From Mangifera indica (lineage: Eukaryota; Streptophyta; Magnoliopsida; Sapindales; Anacardiaceae), in NCBI RefSeq assembly GCF_011075055.1, contig NC_058137.1, positions 10,029,463-10,093,462 of the forward strand: DNA of 64,000 bases. Direction: 5' to 3'. Below the pieces are notes generated by a model. It saw nothing but the letters and a program-made list of their open reading frames with translations, ran no database searches and was not told the DNA's origin. A program made the translations under genes and the position numbers. Position 1 is the first letter of the stretch. The number at the start of each line of letters is the position of its first letter. Shown here one piece after another: positions 10,106-22,647 of this stretch.

Positions 10106-12780
10106 GCCCCATTGGTTGAGTTGGCTTAGAAAGAGAAGGTGGTAGGCAATCCTATGTATTGCCTAGTTCAAAAACTCAAGAAGGTGAAGGTCCTCCTAAA
10201 AGACCTCAGTAAGAAGGATTTTTGGAACATCTTAGAGAGCGTCAGAGTTGCTAGAGAAAGACTTGATAGCACCCATTGGATGGGTCTTTAACAAGTGATA
10301 AAGAGCTTATTAAAGAGGGCTTTGTTTCTTTCTTTAAGAACTTGCTTATAAGCCGTCAAGAGGAGAATTTTGTTGAGAACATTGGGGGCTTGCTTCTTCA
10401 AAATTTCAAAGGATATGGCCCTTTAAATGGTTAAAGAGGCTATTAGAGAAGAGATAAGGAGCACCAATTTTTCTATGGATAGCAACAAATCCCCGAAGCC
10501 CTATGGCTTTGGTTCTCTCTTTTTTAAGAAAGCTTGGAGTGTTGTAGGTCAGGATGTTTTCAAAGCAATTAAAATTTTCTTCTTTACCAACTTACTCCTT
10601 TATGAGATTAACAATACAATTATTGCCCTTGTTTCGAAATGTGATAATCCCTCAAGTGCCAAAGACTTTAGGCTTATCTCTTGTTGTAACATTATCTATA
10701 AGTATATAACAAAGATAATGGCCAATAGATTGAAAGTGATCCTCTCTTTGTTTATGAATAAAGTCGTAGGAGCTTTGGTGGGGGGAAGGAAAATTGGTGA
10801 TAACATCCTCCTTTACGACAAGTTCATAAAGGAGAAGAGAAACTTGAAGAAGTGTGCTATTAAAATTGATCCCATGAATGCCTATGACATGGTGAATTGG
10901 AGCTTTTTATAACAATTCTTGATGAAATTGGCATTCTTTGTTCACTAGATGGGTTAGGGAATACATCTTTGCTCCTTCCTTTTCAGTGTGTATTAGTGGT
11001 GAGCTTGAAGGACTTTTCGAAAGTAATTGAGATCTTAGGCAAGGAGACCTAATTTCTCCCTACGTTTTTGTGATTGTGATGAAGATTCTCTCTAGAATTC
11101 TAGAAGACATGACTTTGAAGAAAGAATTTGAGTTCCATTGGAAATGCAAAGAGAACAAAATCATCCATTTGTGTTTTGCCAATGACCTTTTTTATTTTTT
11201 GTAAGGCCAAGAAGAAATTTATCCACCTCATCAAAAGCTCTCTTTCTTTATTTGAGAGATGGTCTAGGCTTAAAGCGAATTGTTCCAAAAGCAATGTCTA
11301 CTTCTCCAAGGTGACACATCAAGAAAGGACCTAGATGAAAGAGATCCTTGGTATGAAGGAAGGTTCTATTCCTTTTAGATGCTTGGGAATTCTCATGGTC
11401 TCTTCCGAGCTTTCTAAGGAAAATTGTAAGCCTCTAATTGATAGAATCCTTTCAAGGATTAATTCTTTAAAAAGCAAAGCCCTATCTTATGCGAGAATGA
11501 TGGAACCTATCAAGGTCATTCTTTTTAGCATTTAAAGTTATTGGTTCTCACATTTTTTTCTTCTCGCTAAGATCCTTAAGTACATTGATAATAGCCTAAG
11601 AGATTTCTTTTGAAGTGGTGTGGAGCACAACCATCACAAGGCTGAAGTTGCTTGGGATGACATATGTATGCCAAGAGATGAGGGAGGCTTGGGCCTAACG
11701 AAATGCAAAGATTGGAACAAGGCAACTATGGCTAAACATCTATGGGAAATCATTTATTAGGAAATCACTTCAAATTTGGTAGGATGGATTAAAAAAATTA
11801 GGCTTAAAGGTAGAAGTATTTGGGAAGTGAGGGCTACCAATGAAGAAGCTATTAAAGCTTAGGGAGGTCATGAGAAATAATGTGAAGCACATAATAGGGA
11901 ATGGAGAGCAAACCTTTCTTTGGATGGATAGTTGGCATTCAGTGGGATCGCTTAAAGAGAGATTCAAGGAGATAATTATCAATAACTCGAGGATAGACAA
12001 GATTTCGAAGGTTAAAGATATCATCAAAGATGGGAAATAATAGTGGCCTATGGCTAACTCGCCCCATATTTGGGAGGTTAAATCTTTGATGAATGAAAAA
12101 CAAGAGGTGGTAGGGATGTTAAAAAATGGACCCTTAATTCAACGAGGAATTTTTCAATGAAAACCACTTGGAATGAAATTAGGGAGAAAACAAGAGAGGT
12201 AACATGGGACCACTTGCTATGACATAAAAAATTTATTCCTTGACATGCCATTATTCTTTGGATTGCCTTGAAAAAGAGATTAAGGATGGAAGATAAGCTT
12301 TATAGGATAAGGTTGATTTCAGATGCCACATGTGTCCTTTGCAACAATAGTGAAGTTGACATAAATAACCTCTTATTCAAGTGTGAGTATAGTTACTATA
12401 TTTGGAAAAGTATTATAAAGATAAACAACATGACTTATATAAGACCAGATTGCAGGAGACTCATTGAGGACATAGTTGAAAATTAGAAGAGGAATAAGCT
12501 TAAGCATATTATGGGGAAATCGGGTCAAGGAGCCACCATCTATGCCATTTGGAAGGAAAGGATTAATATAATCTTATCAAAAGGATGCATTCCAAAGGAA
12601 ATAATCAAAGACAATGTTCATAGGCTTATGAGAGACAAAGGAGTAGAGATGTCTAACATCAAACAAACTAGAAAAGTCTAGATTTTGGCGAGAAGATGGT
12701 ATCTTCCCAATTGCATTTTCAAGAAAATGATAGGGTCTCAACAAGGAACCAATGAAGCACACTTGTGTTTGCTTTGCAAG
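10106..12780 (+). mobile_element. 5'-truncated L1-type LINE
   Basis: Non-LTR reverse transcriptase coding begins abruptly after the (TA)n run, with no endonuclease domain, as expected for 5' truncation during target-primed insertion. The 3' end is not certain. An A12 run after TTTTTGCCTAGC at about 24607-24618, beyond the inserted Athila element, could be its poly(A) tail, but the sequence between 12780 and 24480 apart from Athila is not clearly LINE. Confidence 0.75.
10120..12760 (+). pseudogene. LINE ORF2 remnant (RT and zf-RVT)
   Basis: The RT block runs from 10427: NKSPKPYGFGSLFFKKAW (consensus K-S-P-G-P-D-G-F), KDFRLISCCNIIYKYITKIM, GGRKIGDNILL and AIKIDPMNAYDMVNW. After a stop at about 10910 come LRQGDLISPYVFVIVMKIL (11031-11085) and CFANDLFYFL (about 11173), where the catalytic F-A-D-D has become F-A-N-D. 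Downstream, 12268-12486 encodes the zinc-binding zf-RVT domain (KRLRMEDKLYRI, CVLCNNSEVDINNLLFKCEY). Several stops and frameshifts and the D-to-N change make it inactive. Confidence 0.8.
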
Positions 12781-13199
12781 TTTTGCCCTTAGTTGTTGCT
12801 CTTTTCGTTGATGTTGTAAAACCTAGATTGATGGCTTATTGGTTTATGTAGAATAGGCCAACTGAAGTTAAGGCATTTAAGAAAGTTCATATGCTTCAAA
12901 GGCAGATTCTGTCGAGCTGAAGTTTTTCTTTTTATGCCCTAGTTGATGACTGCTTTATACGCCAAATAGTTATTGCAGTCTGCATAATGTCCTAGGTGTA
13001 ATTGCTATTTTCTGATCTTGCTCCTTAGTACCCAGATGTTACCTATTATGCTAGCTCCATTCAATAATAGTATGGTAATTCTACTCTATTTTAGTTGTTG
13101 TTATGTCCATTCCAGCCTTCAAAAAGATGCCTGCAAATGTTAAACAAGCCATATTTAATAAAACAACTCCAGAGAATCCCAACAAAACTAGTTGGTTGC
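12781..13199. other. Unassigned segment left of the Athila insertion
   Basis: This could be LINE 3' UTR or another inserted sequence. A frame opening at 13103 (MSIPAFKKMPANV...) runs to the LTR border at 13195. When the LTR element is removed at GTTGG it continues in frame from 23996 to a TAA at about 24157. I do not recognise the product, and the frame could be chance. Confidence 0.3.
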
Positions 13200-14544
13200 T
13201 AGTAAGTGCTGTCGTCGACACCCAAATTAAAATCCTAAATTCCTACAACAAAAATGTAGCAAAGGAAAGTAATGATCATTCCCTCGAAGAGTTTGAATTA
13301 TTACGTTGTCACAAGTCAATCAAAACAAGGAAATAAAATGGGGTTTCGAATTGAACAAGAATTATAATAAAAAATAGTAAATGAAAATTCAATGAAGTAA
13401 TCTGAAAGGAATTAATCAATTTAACAAATCTTGGTTTACAGTCATATCTACCATTGAACTACGATTGATCATCGATACCAAAAATATCAAATTAATTATT
13501 CAAATATTCATTGCAGTATTAACTACCTGTCCTTCTTTATGATTAGTTAACCAAAAACATGTATTCTAATTAACCCTTATTGATTAATAATTCGAATACA
13601 ATCTCGAATTTAATTAAACAATAACATTATGAATTAGAAAGACCAATGAAGCAAGACAACACAAATGGATGACGTTGTGTTTAATCCAATTGATTATTTT
13701 CCTAGGATTTACAGTTCTTGACGCAGCAAACAATAAATCCTAGTTACCACTTCGATTAGATGGATTGAACAATCACAGATTCAACAGCTAAACTAACAGT
13801 AGATTGTATTAATTGATAAACTAATCGTGCATCTTAGCAATCAACTAACACAATTATGAAAAATAATTCTGAAAAATAATCAATACTTGAATAATTAAAA
13901 GATGCATTAAAGAACAAAATTAATCTCACAATCATTGTAGTTCCATGATTTTAGATCTCTTTAAACAATAGAAAATATTCAGCCACTATAAACCATATTT
14001 AGCTCTCTAATCCTCCAAATTACAATGATGAATGATCCTAGCAAAATAAAAATAAAAGTATATATATTTTCTACTTACTTAGATCTGGAAATAAAGGTCA
14101 ATCATAATCTCCTAATTCAACCAAGCAAAGGTGATACATATCTTCCCAAAAAGAAAGGAAAAGATATATATTTTAATGTATATCCTTTCTCCAAAAATAT
14201 TCTTCCTTATCTATCTCAATTAATCTTTTTTTCCAACTAGTAATTATCCCTTTTCTAGAAAGCAAATCTTGACATTTTGTGGACTTTTTCAACTGATCTG
14301 GATGTCCAGATTTAATTTTTGAATTCTGTTTTCATCATTTCATTTGCCCATGCCTAGTCAGCATTATGGATTTTTGTTGATTCGTAAATCTGCTTTAGTT
14401 TTAGACTTCTTGGCCCAACTTACTCCAAAAAATATTCAAAGCATCCTAAGTGCAAAAGATAAATAATTCCATTAGATTGAATTAAATTTCCACACAACAT
14501 AAGAGAATTAGAAATCAAAATAATAATAATTAACGATGTTATCA
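13200..14544 (-). repeat. Athila 3' LTR (left copy)
   Basis: Aligns along its length with 22648-23990. In element orientation it starts TGATAACATCG (complement of 14534-14544) and ends near 13200, where the expected CA has mutated (TAGTAAGTGCT on plus, against TGGTAAGTGCT in the other copy). Confidence 0.9.
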
Positions 14545-16130
14545 AATTCCCCCACACTTATCTTTTGCTCGTCCTCGAGTAAAACAAAAACAAAAACAAA
14601 GCAAAAACAAAAGGTTTCATCAATCTCTTTTCTTATGATATCAAAAAGTGTGCATATCTTAGGATTCAAACCAACCAAGACTCAAGCATCAACACACATC
14701 ATCATCAAACTTCATAAGGAAATATGCACAAAGACAAATCAAGATAATCGCATTATAAAGCATATATGAAGTTTTGGTGAATCTCCTCATGGTTGTCACT
14801 CATACCACTCATGTGTTTAATGGTTCAGTGTTTTCCTCAAATTCTTCTAATGCAAACATTCTACCATAAGCTTGCTTATGAACCAAATCTCCACCACTTA
14901 GATTATATACATGCATAAATCAAAATGATTTTGTTTTAGGTTATAATGGGGCTTTAGGTAAAGGTGAGGATTAATGGATACAAAATGTTAAAACCATAAG
15001 CATTATCAAAGCATTTAAACACATAAAGGGAACAAAATTGTAAAGCTAAAACCACCACATTTCTTTTTTGTAATTTCTTTCTATTGTCTTTTTTTTTTTC
15101 AACTTCCTTTTTTTTTTCTTTTTTGTCTTTTTTCTGTTTTTGATTTTTTTTCTTTTTTTTTTCAGAATAACTAAGAGAATTGGATAGTAAGGATAACAAC
15201 ATAAGACAGTAACAATAACAATCTTCATGCCAACTTCCTTTCATCATCTCATCCTAATGCATTTATGTCTCATTTTCCCCCACACTTAAATTTTTCAAGA
15301 TAGCAAATTCACCAAGCAACAAAATTTAGTTTAAATGCCTTGCTAACATTCATGGTTGGGTGAGGATTTTTACTTGAAGGCTTAGGTTTGTAATATGGTT
15401 TTAGCACAAAGAATCAAGGGCTTTGTAAGGCTCAAGTGGCTAACTAGGGAAATTAAAATAAGTTGGCTTTTTAAGCTAAAGGTTTTAAACAAGAACACCT
15501 TTATCATTTTCATGCATGCATGTATCAATGCGGTCTCAAAACCATTCAAACAAGTTCTAGAAATATGTTCACATGGGAGAACATCACTCATCAAAGAAGA
15601 CATAGATTGATATGTATGTTTCAATCTTTTTAGCTTAAAACTCACAGGTTAAATCAATTCAACTCAACTTCAAACAAAGCTCTATCATTTAATTATCAAA
15701 ATTTGTTTAAGTGCATACCCCTAGTTAATCTAACAAATCAGTGTACATTGCTCTCTTACTTAATCACCTAAATCCCAAGGCATGTATACAAATTAATTCA
15801 TTCAAAATGAAATTAATGGAACTATTTGTTGATTAAAAAAAAATAAGGGAGAATACACTAGTTGCCACATCAATGAAAAACATAAAGAAAAACCAAACTT
15901 TCGCCAGCAAAGAATAGCAACATAGATAGAACAAGACAAAAAAATAAGGCATAACCACAAGAAGAAAAACAGAAAACATAACAGAGAGAATAAAAAAAAC
16001 AGAATAAAGAAGAATAGAACATAACAAAAATAGGACAGAAAGACAAATCATAAGAATAGATCAGAAACATAGAAGACAGGTAAAGAAAAATAAAAAATAA
16101 AACACAAGTAAACCCTCCCCCACACTTAAA
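14545..16130 (-). promoter_or_regulatory. Athila 3' non-coding region with three polypurine-like motifs
   Basis: The plus-strand 12-mer CCCCCACACTTA occurs at 14549-14560, 15277-15288 and 16117-16128. On the element's strand it reads TAAGTGTGGGGG. The copy at 14549 directly abuts the 3' LTR and is the expected polypurine primer; the other two are 0.73 and 1.57 kb upstream of it. Between them the sequence is low-complexity (long T/C runs at 15060-15170, A/G-rich at 15840-16100). The lysine-rich and hydrophobic open frames there are composition artefacts. Confidence 0.6.
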
Positions 16131-16599
16131 CCAAATATTGTTTGCAATGTTTAAACAAAACAAACAATGATGAAAACTAAAATTTAAAAGAAAAGGAAAA
16201 GGAAACTTCTCTGGGTTTGTGGAAAGGGAGCAACAGTTTGAATTATGGAGATAGAGGATAAAATGGCTTGAATCCTTGAGAATTGAAGAATGCCATCAGA
16301 TTGCATTGCATACAGTCTAATTTTTGTTCACATCTATATAGTTATGCCCCTATATTGTCGAATGAATGAGCATAGGAAGATGATAGAATGTTTGCTCGTG
16401 GTTGGGCGCTGCTAGGATCTACTTCTGCTATTGTTCTCTACTACCTATTTGGCCTAGAATGAGGTATTGCTGCTGGTCAAGGTTGCACGAAACTGAAATT
16501 TCCATCTGCTTGTTTTGTCACAATTCCTATCTTGTCTAAACAAGTCATATCCAATGGTTCCACCTCATAAGTAATGTGCTTGTTATGATTAGAAATATC

Positions 16600-17640
16600 T
16601 AATAAACCCAAATTAATAACTAATTGAGTGATATAAGAACCAAGGATTAAAGGTTTATTTTTCTTCTAAACTACTGATTGGAATTGAGTGAGTAACCAAA
16701 AACCTAAATCAACTTGAATATTATGCTTCATACACCATAAAAAATAAAACTCAACCGTAGAAATAGTACTTGCAATATCTCTCCTCCCAGAAAAATTAAA
16801 AGCCAAGAATCGCTGTAAATATTTAAACACAAGACTTTTTAAATAAGAGCTCTTGGAAGCACTAAGGTTGTACAAAGTATAATCAACCGACTATTCATGC
16901 CACAAATCAGTAAGATTAAAATCAAGGCTGTAATCACATTGGGAATGCATAGATCGCTCATTCTTTACATCCTCTTTTTTCAGAAACCCCAAAGCAATGT
17001 TAAATTCAAAAATTGAAAATGAACATTCTCTCCTCATTATCCTAAACTCAACTACTCCCTTGGTAAACAAATCAAACTCCTCATCAGTATTAAATTGAAG
17101 TGTTGTATAAAATTCACGGGTTAGCTCAATAAAAGCAGGGCAGTCCACATATACATAATTTTTCCAATCCAGCCTATTTACTAGCTCATCAATTTCATTG
17201 CGAATACCCAATTGATCAAGAGTTTGAGTGTGAACAAATAGATTTTGCGCTCACACATAGACCCATACTATTGTTGGTCTTGTTCATCAACGAAGTTATT
17301 GATCAAGAGTTTCGAGTATGCGAATGTGGACCAGAATGGACTAAAGCAGTGACGGTTTGTTGTGGCTAAGGCGATGGTGAGGAAGATGATGATTGAGGTG
17401 TTAAATGTGCAGGAGAAGGTGAAGACTGTTAAGTTTTATTAACGAGTGATTCATCGGGTTTTGATGAGGGCTCTGGTATGGGGGGTCTCCAATGGGTGGA
17501 TTTTGCTGGTCTTTGATACTGAGAGCAGGTTCTAACCATAGTGATGCAGAGGCTGCTAGGTTTTTAATGGGAGAGAAAGTATGGTGTGTGGGTTTGGCAA
17601 ATATGATTTCTAGAAACATATAACCCCAGCCTTATAATTA
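16600..17640 (-). pseudogene. ATHILA ORF (env-position protein) remnant
   Basis: Located between integrase and the 3' LTR, where Athila elements carry an extra ORF (Pfam ATHILA ORF-1 family). A proline/serine-rich N-terminal piece (17401-17619) is followed by 16891-17211, with blocks such as NYVYVDCPAFIELTREFYTT and FSIFEFNIALGF. A final piece at 16666-16875 has FSGRRDIASTISTVEFYFLW and QVDLGFWLLTQF. Stops separate the pieces. The function of this protein family is not established; it sits where retroviral env would be, but I see no signal peptide or fusion-like features here. Confidence 0.6.
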
Positions 17641-18046
17641 CACTAAATCTTATAGGCCTCTTGCATTTAAGAAAATAACAAAGCAAGAGTTGGACTCTGA
17701 CAGAAAAATATAACCCAGTTCCAGAACACTAAAATACAGATTTCTCTCCCGTGAACATTTACAGAAGGCTAATTGGAACCTGGTAGAAGGAAGAAGATGA
17801 TTGAACAGTAACATAAAAATAAATTAAAATGAACTGAATCAAAAATCATAAAATAATTGCTAATTAAACATCCAAAAATCCTAAAACTGAAATTTGAAAC
17901 TAAAATTGAAACATATAAACCAAAATTAAAAACAATTGTCGAGAAAAATTAAAATTGAAGTATTAATTAAAATAAGATTGAAAGCTTGGTTTGCCTCCCA
18001 AGTAGCGTCTTTGTTTATAGTCATCGGCTCGATGTAATGCCTTCAT

Positions 18047-18990
18047 CTATTTATCAATGTAGACCAGAGCTTTCAGCTCCATTTTTTCGACATTTGCAAT
18101 TTGCATTCCTTCGTAAAAAGGTTTGAGTTTGTGGTCATTAACTTTAAACACTTTCGAGGTTGCTAAGCTTTGAATCTCCATTGCACCATATGGAAAAACG
18201 TTAGTAACAATAAAAGGTCCAATCCAATGAGAACGTAATTTACCTGGAAACAATCGAAGTCTTGAATGATAAAGGAGAACTTTTTGGCCAAGTGAAAATT
18301 CTTTTCTGGAAATCATTTTGTCATGAATTGCTTTTGTTTTCTCCTTATAAATTCTAGAACTCTCGTAAGCGTCATTACAAATTTCTTCTAATTCTTGCAA
18401 CTGTAATTTCCTATGTTTACCATTCTCATCCAACTTCATGTTGTATTGTTTTTTCAGCCCAATATGTTTTATGCTCTAATTCAAATGGAATATGGTAGGC
18501 CTTACCAAATACTAACCTGTATGATGACATACTAATTAGCATTTTGTACGCTGTTCTATATGCCCATAGCGCATCCTCCAAACGCAAACTCCAATCCTTT
18601 CTTGTTGGACCAATGGTTTTCTTAATGATGGATTTAATTTCTCGGTTGGAAACCTCAGCTTGTCCATTGGCTTGTAGATGGTACGACATAGCAATCTTGT
18701 GTGTTACACCATATTCTTATAGCAGGGTCTCCACTGTTTGGTTATAAAAATGTTTCCCTTGATCGCTAATTAGAGCCTTTAGAATGTCGAACCTACTGAA
18801 TATGATAGATTTAAGGAAACCTAAAACAACTTCAGAGTCATTAGTTCGGATAACTTTCACTTCTACCCACTTCCAAACATAATCAACCGTTAATAAAATA
18901 TAAACATAACCAAATGAATATGAAAAAGGGCCCATGAAATCAATACCACAAACATAAAAAATTTCACAAACCTATTTTCTGACAACATTC
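18047..18990 (-). pseudogene. Athila integrase remnant
   Basis: The DDE core can be followed on the minus strand. The first Asp is in LLTVDYVWKWVE (about 18870-18900), the second in ALISDQGKHF (about 18750-18785), and the Glu in [12 protein letters not shown] (about 18635-18670). The C-terminal piece 18047-18439 contains the [16 protein letters not shown] block, [18 protein letters not shown] and the [20 protein letters not shown] motif typical of gypsy integrase tails. Stops at about 18719 and 18428 and a frame change break it into three pieces. The upstream zinc-binding region (18960-19300) is badly decayed. Confidence 0.8.
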
Positions 18991-19348
18991 ACAAGATTTG
19001 CAAAAAGTGTATGTGTCTCAAAATAAAGTTGGCTAGAAAAATCCACAATCTAAAATTTTTCTTGTTGTCCTTTTGGCTCCAAAATGGCCTCTACAAGAAT
19101 ATGAATGGCAAAAGCTAATAAAAAAAGAAATTTCAGTTTTTGGTATGCACTTTCTTATAACCTGATCAGTGCAATGTTTCCACAAATATGGATCATTCTA
19201 TACGTAATACTTTTCATCGTTTTTCAGTTTGCCTCTTTGACCCTTAGATAAATTAATTGACAGTATGTTAGTAATCAAATAATTCACAATGTTTGTATAC
19301 TAGGGTAGCCTGTAGCTTGTTGAAAATAACTGCTCATCAGGAAATTGC

Positions 19349-20150
19349 TTAGCAACTTAAATGGTCAGCAACACGATTCTTTTGTCCAGTTTTATCCTTG
19401 ATCTCTAGGTCAAATTCACTCAATAGGAGAGTCCACCTTATAAGCCTTGGTTTTGCCTCTTTCTTTGTTATCAAATACCTAAGGGTTGCATGATCAAAAT
19501 AAATAACAACTTTAGTACCTAATAAATAAGAACAAAAATTTTCTAATGCAAAAACAACAACCAAGAGTTCTTTTTCGATGGTTGAATAATTTTTTTGTGT
19601 ATCATTTAAGGTAATCAAGGCATAGTATATAACATGTGGTACCCTTCCAACTCGCTAGCCCAAAAGAGCTCTTACGGTGTAATCACTTGCATCACACATT
19701 ATTTCAAATGGGAGACTCCAATTAGGTGGCTAGATTATTGGTGCAGAAGTCAGCAACTGCTTTAACTTGTCAAATGCATTTTTACACCCTTCATCAAACT
19801 CGAAAGTCATATCTTTTTGTAGTAACTTGTATAATAGCAATGTAATACACAAAAAATCTTTAATAAAGCGTTGGTATAAACCTGCCTGGCCAAGGAAAGA
19901 ACGAACTTCCCGCACATTAGTGGGTAAGGTAAAGATTGAATAATATCAATTTTAGCCTTATCTATCTCTATACCCCTAGCTGAAACTACATGCCCCAAAA
20001 CTATACCTTGCTCAACCATAAAATGACATTTTTCAAAATTTAAAACAAGGTTAATTTCAATGCATCTTTGTAAAACAAGTGCGAGATTGTGCAAACAATT
20101 ATCAAATAAATCTTCATGAACAATACAATCATCCATAAAAATTTAATTAG
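19349..20150 (-). pseudogene. Athila RT (C-terminal part only) and RNase H remnant
   Basis: The RT begins at the catalytic FMDD (about 20135-20146) and continues with NLVLNFEKCHFMVEQGIVLG and SARGIEIDKAKIDIIQSLP. It is frameshifted into REVRSFLGQAGLYQRFIKDF (19850-19915) and NAFDKLKQLLTSAPII. RNase H follows: [20 protein letters not shown] (19560-19615), [20 protein letters not shown] and [15 protein letters not shown]. Upstream of FMDD there is only about 180 bp before protease-linked sequence, so the RT fingers and N-terminal palm (roughly 150-200 residues) are deleted. Confidence 0.8.
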
Positions 20151-20326
20151 GCACTAACAGCTCAATATAAGATACATTACCTGTATTTTTTCAATTCCAC
20201 AATCTCATTCATCTTTGCCACTGCATTCTGTACATCAGAATTTAATTTAAATTCATCACTTTCTTTCAAAATATTTTTATGGTTAGCCACTTCAAACTCA
20301 TCTTCATCATTAAGTTCAAAAATATC

Positions 20327-20887
20327 CTATGCTAGAGAATCAATTAAATCAACTGAATACATAGGAAAATCCATATCAGGATATTTCATAACATCATAAA
20401 TATTAAATTGGACAGTTTCACCATCAAGCTCTATGGTCAGTGTGCCTTTATGAATATCAATTTTTGTTTTAGTTATTTTCAAAAAGGGTCTTCCTAGCAA
20501 AATAGGTGCAGATTGATCATCATTTTCCATGTTAAGAACATAAAAATCAACTGGAAAAATTAACTTGTCATTAACCAAAACAAGAACATCTTTAATCAAC
20601 CCCTTAGGATATGTATTCGATCTATCGATCAACTGAATAACTACACTAGTTTTTTCTAAAGGTCCAAGATTAAGAGTAGAATAAATGGAATATGGGATTA
20701 CTTTAATAGATGCTCCTAAATCTAACATGGTCATTTCAAATTTAGTGTCACCTATTGTGCAAGGGATGTAAAACATACATGGGTTTTTACATTTTTCAAG
20801 AAGACTTTTTCGAATTATGGCTAAAACATTTTCTCCTACCTTTATTTTTTTGCATCTTTTAGCCTTTGCTTTCTTTTCAATGCACAC
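20327..20887 (-). pseudogene. Athila aspartic protease region
   Basis: An intact 186-codon frame carries the retropepsin active site LDLGASIKVIP (about 20700-20735). It is followed by IQLIDRSNTYPKGLIKDVLV, DKLIFPVDFYVLNM and ILLGRPFLKITKTKIDIHKG, the hallmark second half of gypsy proteases. In Athila this domain is part of the gag-pol polyprotein and cleaves it. It remains open although gag and pol around it are broken. Confidence 0.8.
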
Positions 20888-21439
20888 AACTCTTTCAGAA
20901 ATTTAGTATAGTGAGGCATTTGTTTGATTGCATCAAAAAGTGGGATATTGACTTCACAATTTTAAAAGGTCTCGTATAAATATGCATTACATTCATACTT
21001 TAGTTTTAAAGCCCTAAGAAAAAGAGGAACAGGTTTATATTCACTAAAAGAAGGATATTTACCTGTCATTACATTTTCAGAAAAATTATTTTCTACTGCC
21101 AATTCCTCTCTATTTTTTGTTTGTTGTGTTGGTGTAGATGGTGTTTTAATCAGCATTTCCAACTCTTTTCCACTTCTCAAATCTATTACACTAGCAGTTT
21201 GCTTTAATCAACATCTCCAGCTCGCTTTAATCAATATCTCCAGCTCTTTTCCACTTCTTTGGGTTCACCACAGTTTGTGACAGCGGTTTGCTTGAATTTT
21301 GTGCTTCTAGCTTACTGATTGCAATAGTTATTTTACTCATTTGATTTTCTAGATTTTGAATGTTGGTTTTGGCTTCCTACTAAAATTTCATAGTGTTAGT
21401 AGCCATAGTTTTAACAATATCTTCAAGAGATGTACCTAA

Positions 21440-22475
21440 ACCAAAATTTTGAGTTAGTTGTTATTGTCTAGGAATGTAAAACTGCTGGTATGGTTGAACA
21501 TTAATTGAAGGTTGATTTGCATGTGCATTCCTATAACGAAGATTAGGATGATCTCTCCAACCTGAGTTGTAAGTATTCGAATAAAGATTATAATTCTGAT
21601 TTCACTGTTATTGTCCTAGAAATCCATCTACTGTACTAGCTTATTCAGAGCAGTCATCCTGAAGTGTTGGGCACATATCAATTGGATGCCCCCCCTACTG
21701 AATAGATTCTATAAACTTTTACTACCTCTATTTTTCCTACAGCTATTTGATGTACAAAAGTAGTTAGATCATCAAGTCGTCTTTTAAGAGAAGAGACATT
21801 TACCTTATTGACATGCCGAGACGAATGGTTAGATTTATTCCTAAATTGTTATGAATTCGATGTCATGTTTGCAATTAAATTTCGCGTTGCTTCAGGTGTT
21901 TTGTCAGCCAATGCTCCACCACTCGCTGCATTAATCATATTTTTATCATTTGATAGAAGTCTTTCGTAGAAATATTGAATAAGAAACTGGTCACTAATTT
22001 GGTGATGTGGATAGCTTGCACAGAGTTTTTTAAAACGCTCCCAGTATTCGTATAAAGACTTTCCACTATGCTGCCTAATGCCACAGATTTTTTTCGTTAT
22101 ACTGATAGCTCTTGATGCTGAAAAAAAATTCTCCAGAAATAGCCTTTTCATCTCATATCAAGTAGTGATACTTCTAACAAGGAGATAATAAAGCCAATGT
22201 TGTGCATCATCTTTCAAAGAAAATGGAAAAACTCTCATTTTGATTTGTTCTTTGGTTACTTTATTCGGTTTCATACCTGTGTAGACCATATGAAATTCCT
22301 TTAAATGTTTATGAGGATCTTCACTTACGAAGCCATGAAAAATATGTAAAAAATGGATCAGTTCAAATTTTAATTCAAATGTAGTATTAACATCTAAATT
22401 AAGAAAAGTAATATAGTGTTGTTGTTCATTCAAATTTGGAGTAGCAAGCTCCCTTAAAGTCTGATTTTTAGCCAT
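21440..22475 (-). pseudogene. Athila gag remnant
   Basis: The likely start is ATG at 22475 (MAKNQTLRELATPNLNEQQ). Family blocks are HGFVSEDPHKHLKEFHMV, MRVFPFSLKDDAQHWLYYL, then MKRLFLENFFSASRA (from 22151), LYEYWERFKKLCASYPHHQI and ASGGALADKTPEATRNLIAN. An in-frame TGA (22158-22160) replaces the Trp expected in SITTW, and a stop after NMTSNS (21849) replaces a likely Gln. A decayed cysteine/proline-rich tail (VCPTLQ near 21670) follows. The longer frame from 22673 starts inside the LTR and is not the real start. Confidence 0.8.
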
Positions 22476-22623
22476 GTTTTCCTCTGATTTGTGAGCGGAT
22501 CTATGTGCTTGCAGTCTCCTTGTTGCTTTTTTTCTCAGCCCTTTTGCAGTCTTTTCAATCTTTAGATCAAATTGTAAATCAGTTTGTTTCGAAGATTGCT
22601 TAACGAATATACAAGGTAAAAAC

Positions 22624-22642
22624 TCCCCCGGCAATGACACCA
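22624..22642 (-). promoter_or_regulatory. Primer binding site, tRNA-Asp type
   Basis: On the minus strand this reads TGGTGTCATTGCCGGGGGA. It differs at a few positions from the complement of the plant tRNA-Asp(GTC) 3' end (TGGCGCCGTTGCCGGGGA), the primer commonly used by Athila elements. It lies 5 bp inside the 5' LTR. Confidence 0.8.
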
Positions 22643-22647
22643 AAATT

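Noticed and set aside
14954..16163. Lysine-rich and Phe/Leu/Ser-rich minus-strand frames (97, 60, 72 and 97 codons)
   Set aside because: They are direct translations of low-complexity T/C- and A/G-rich DNA in the Athila 3' non-coding region.
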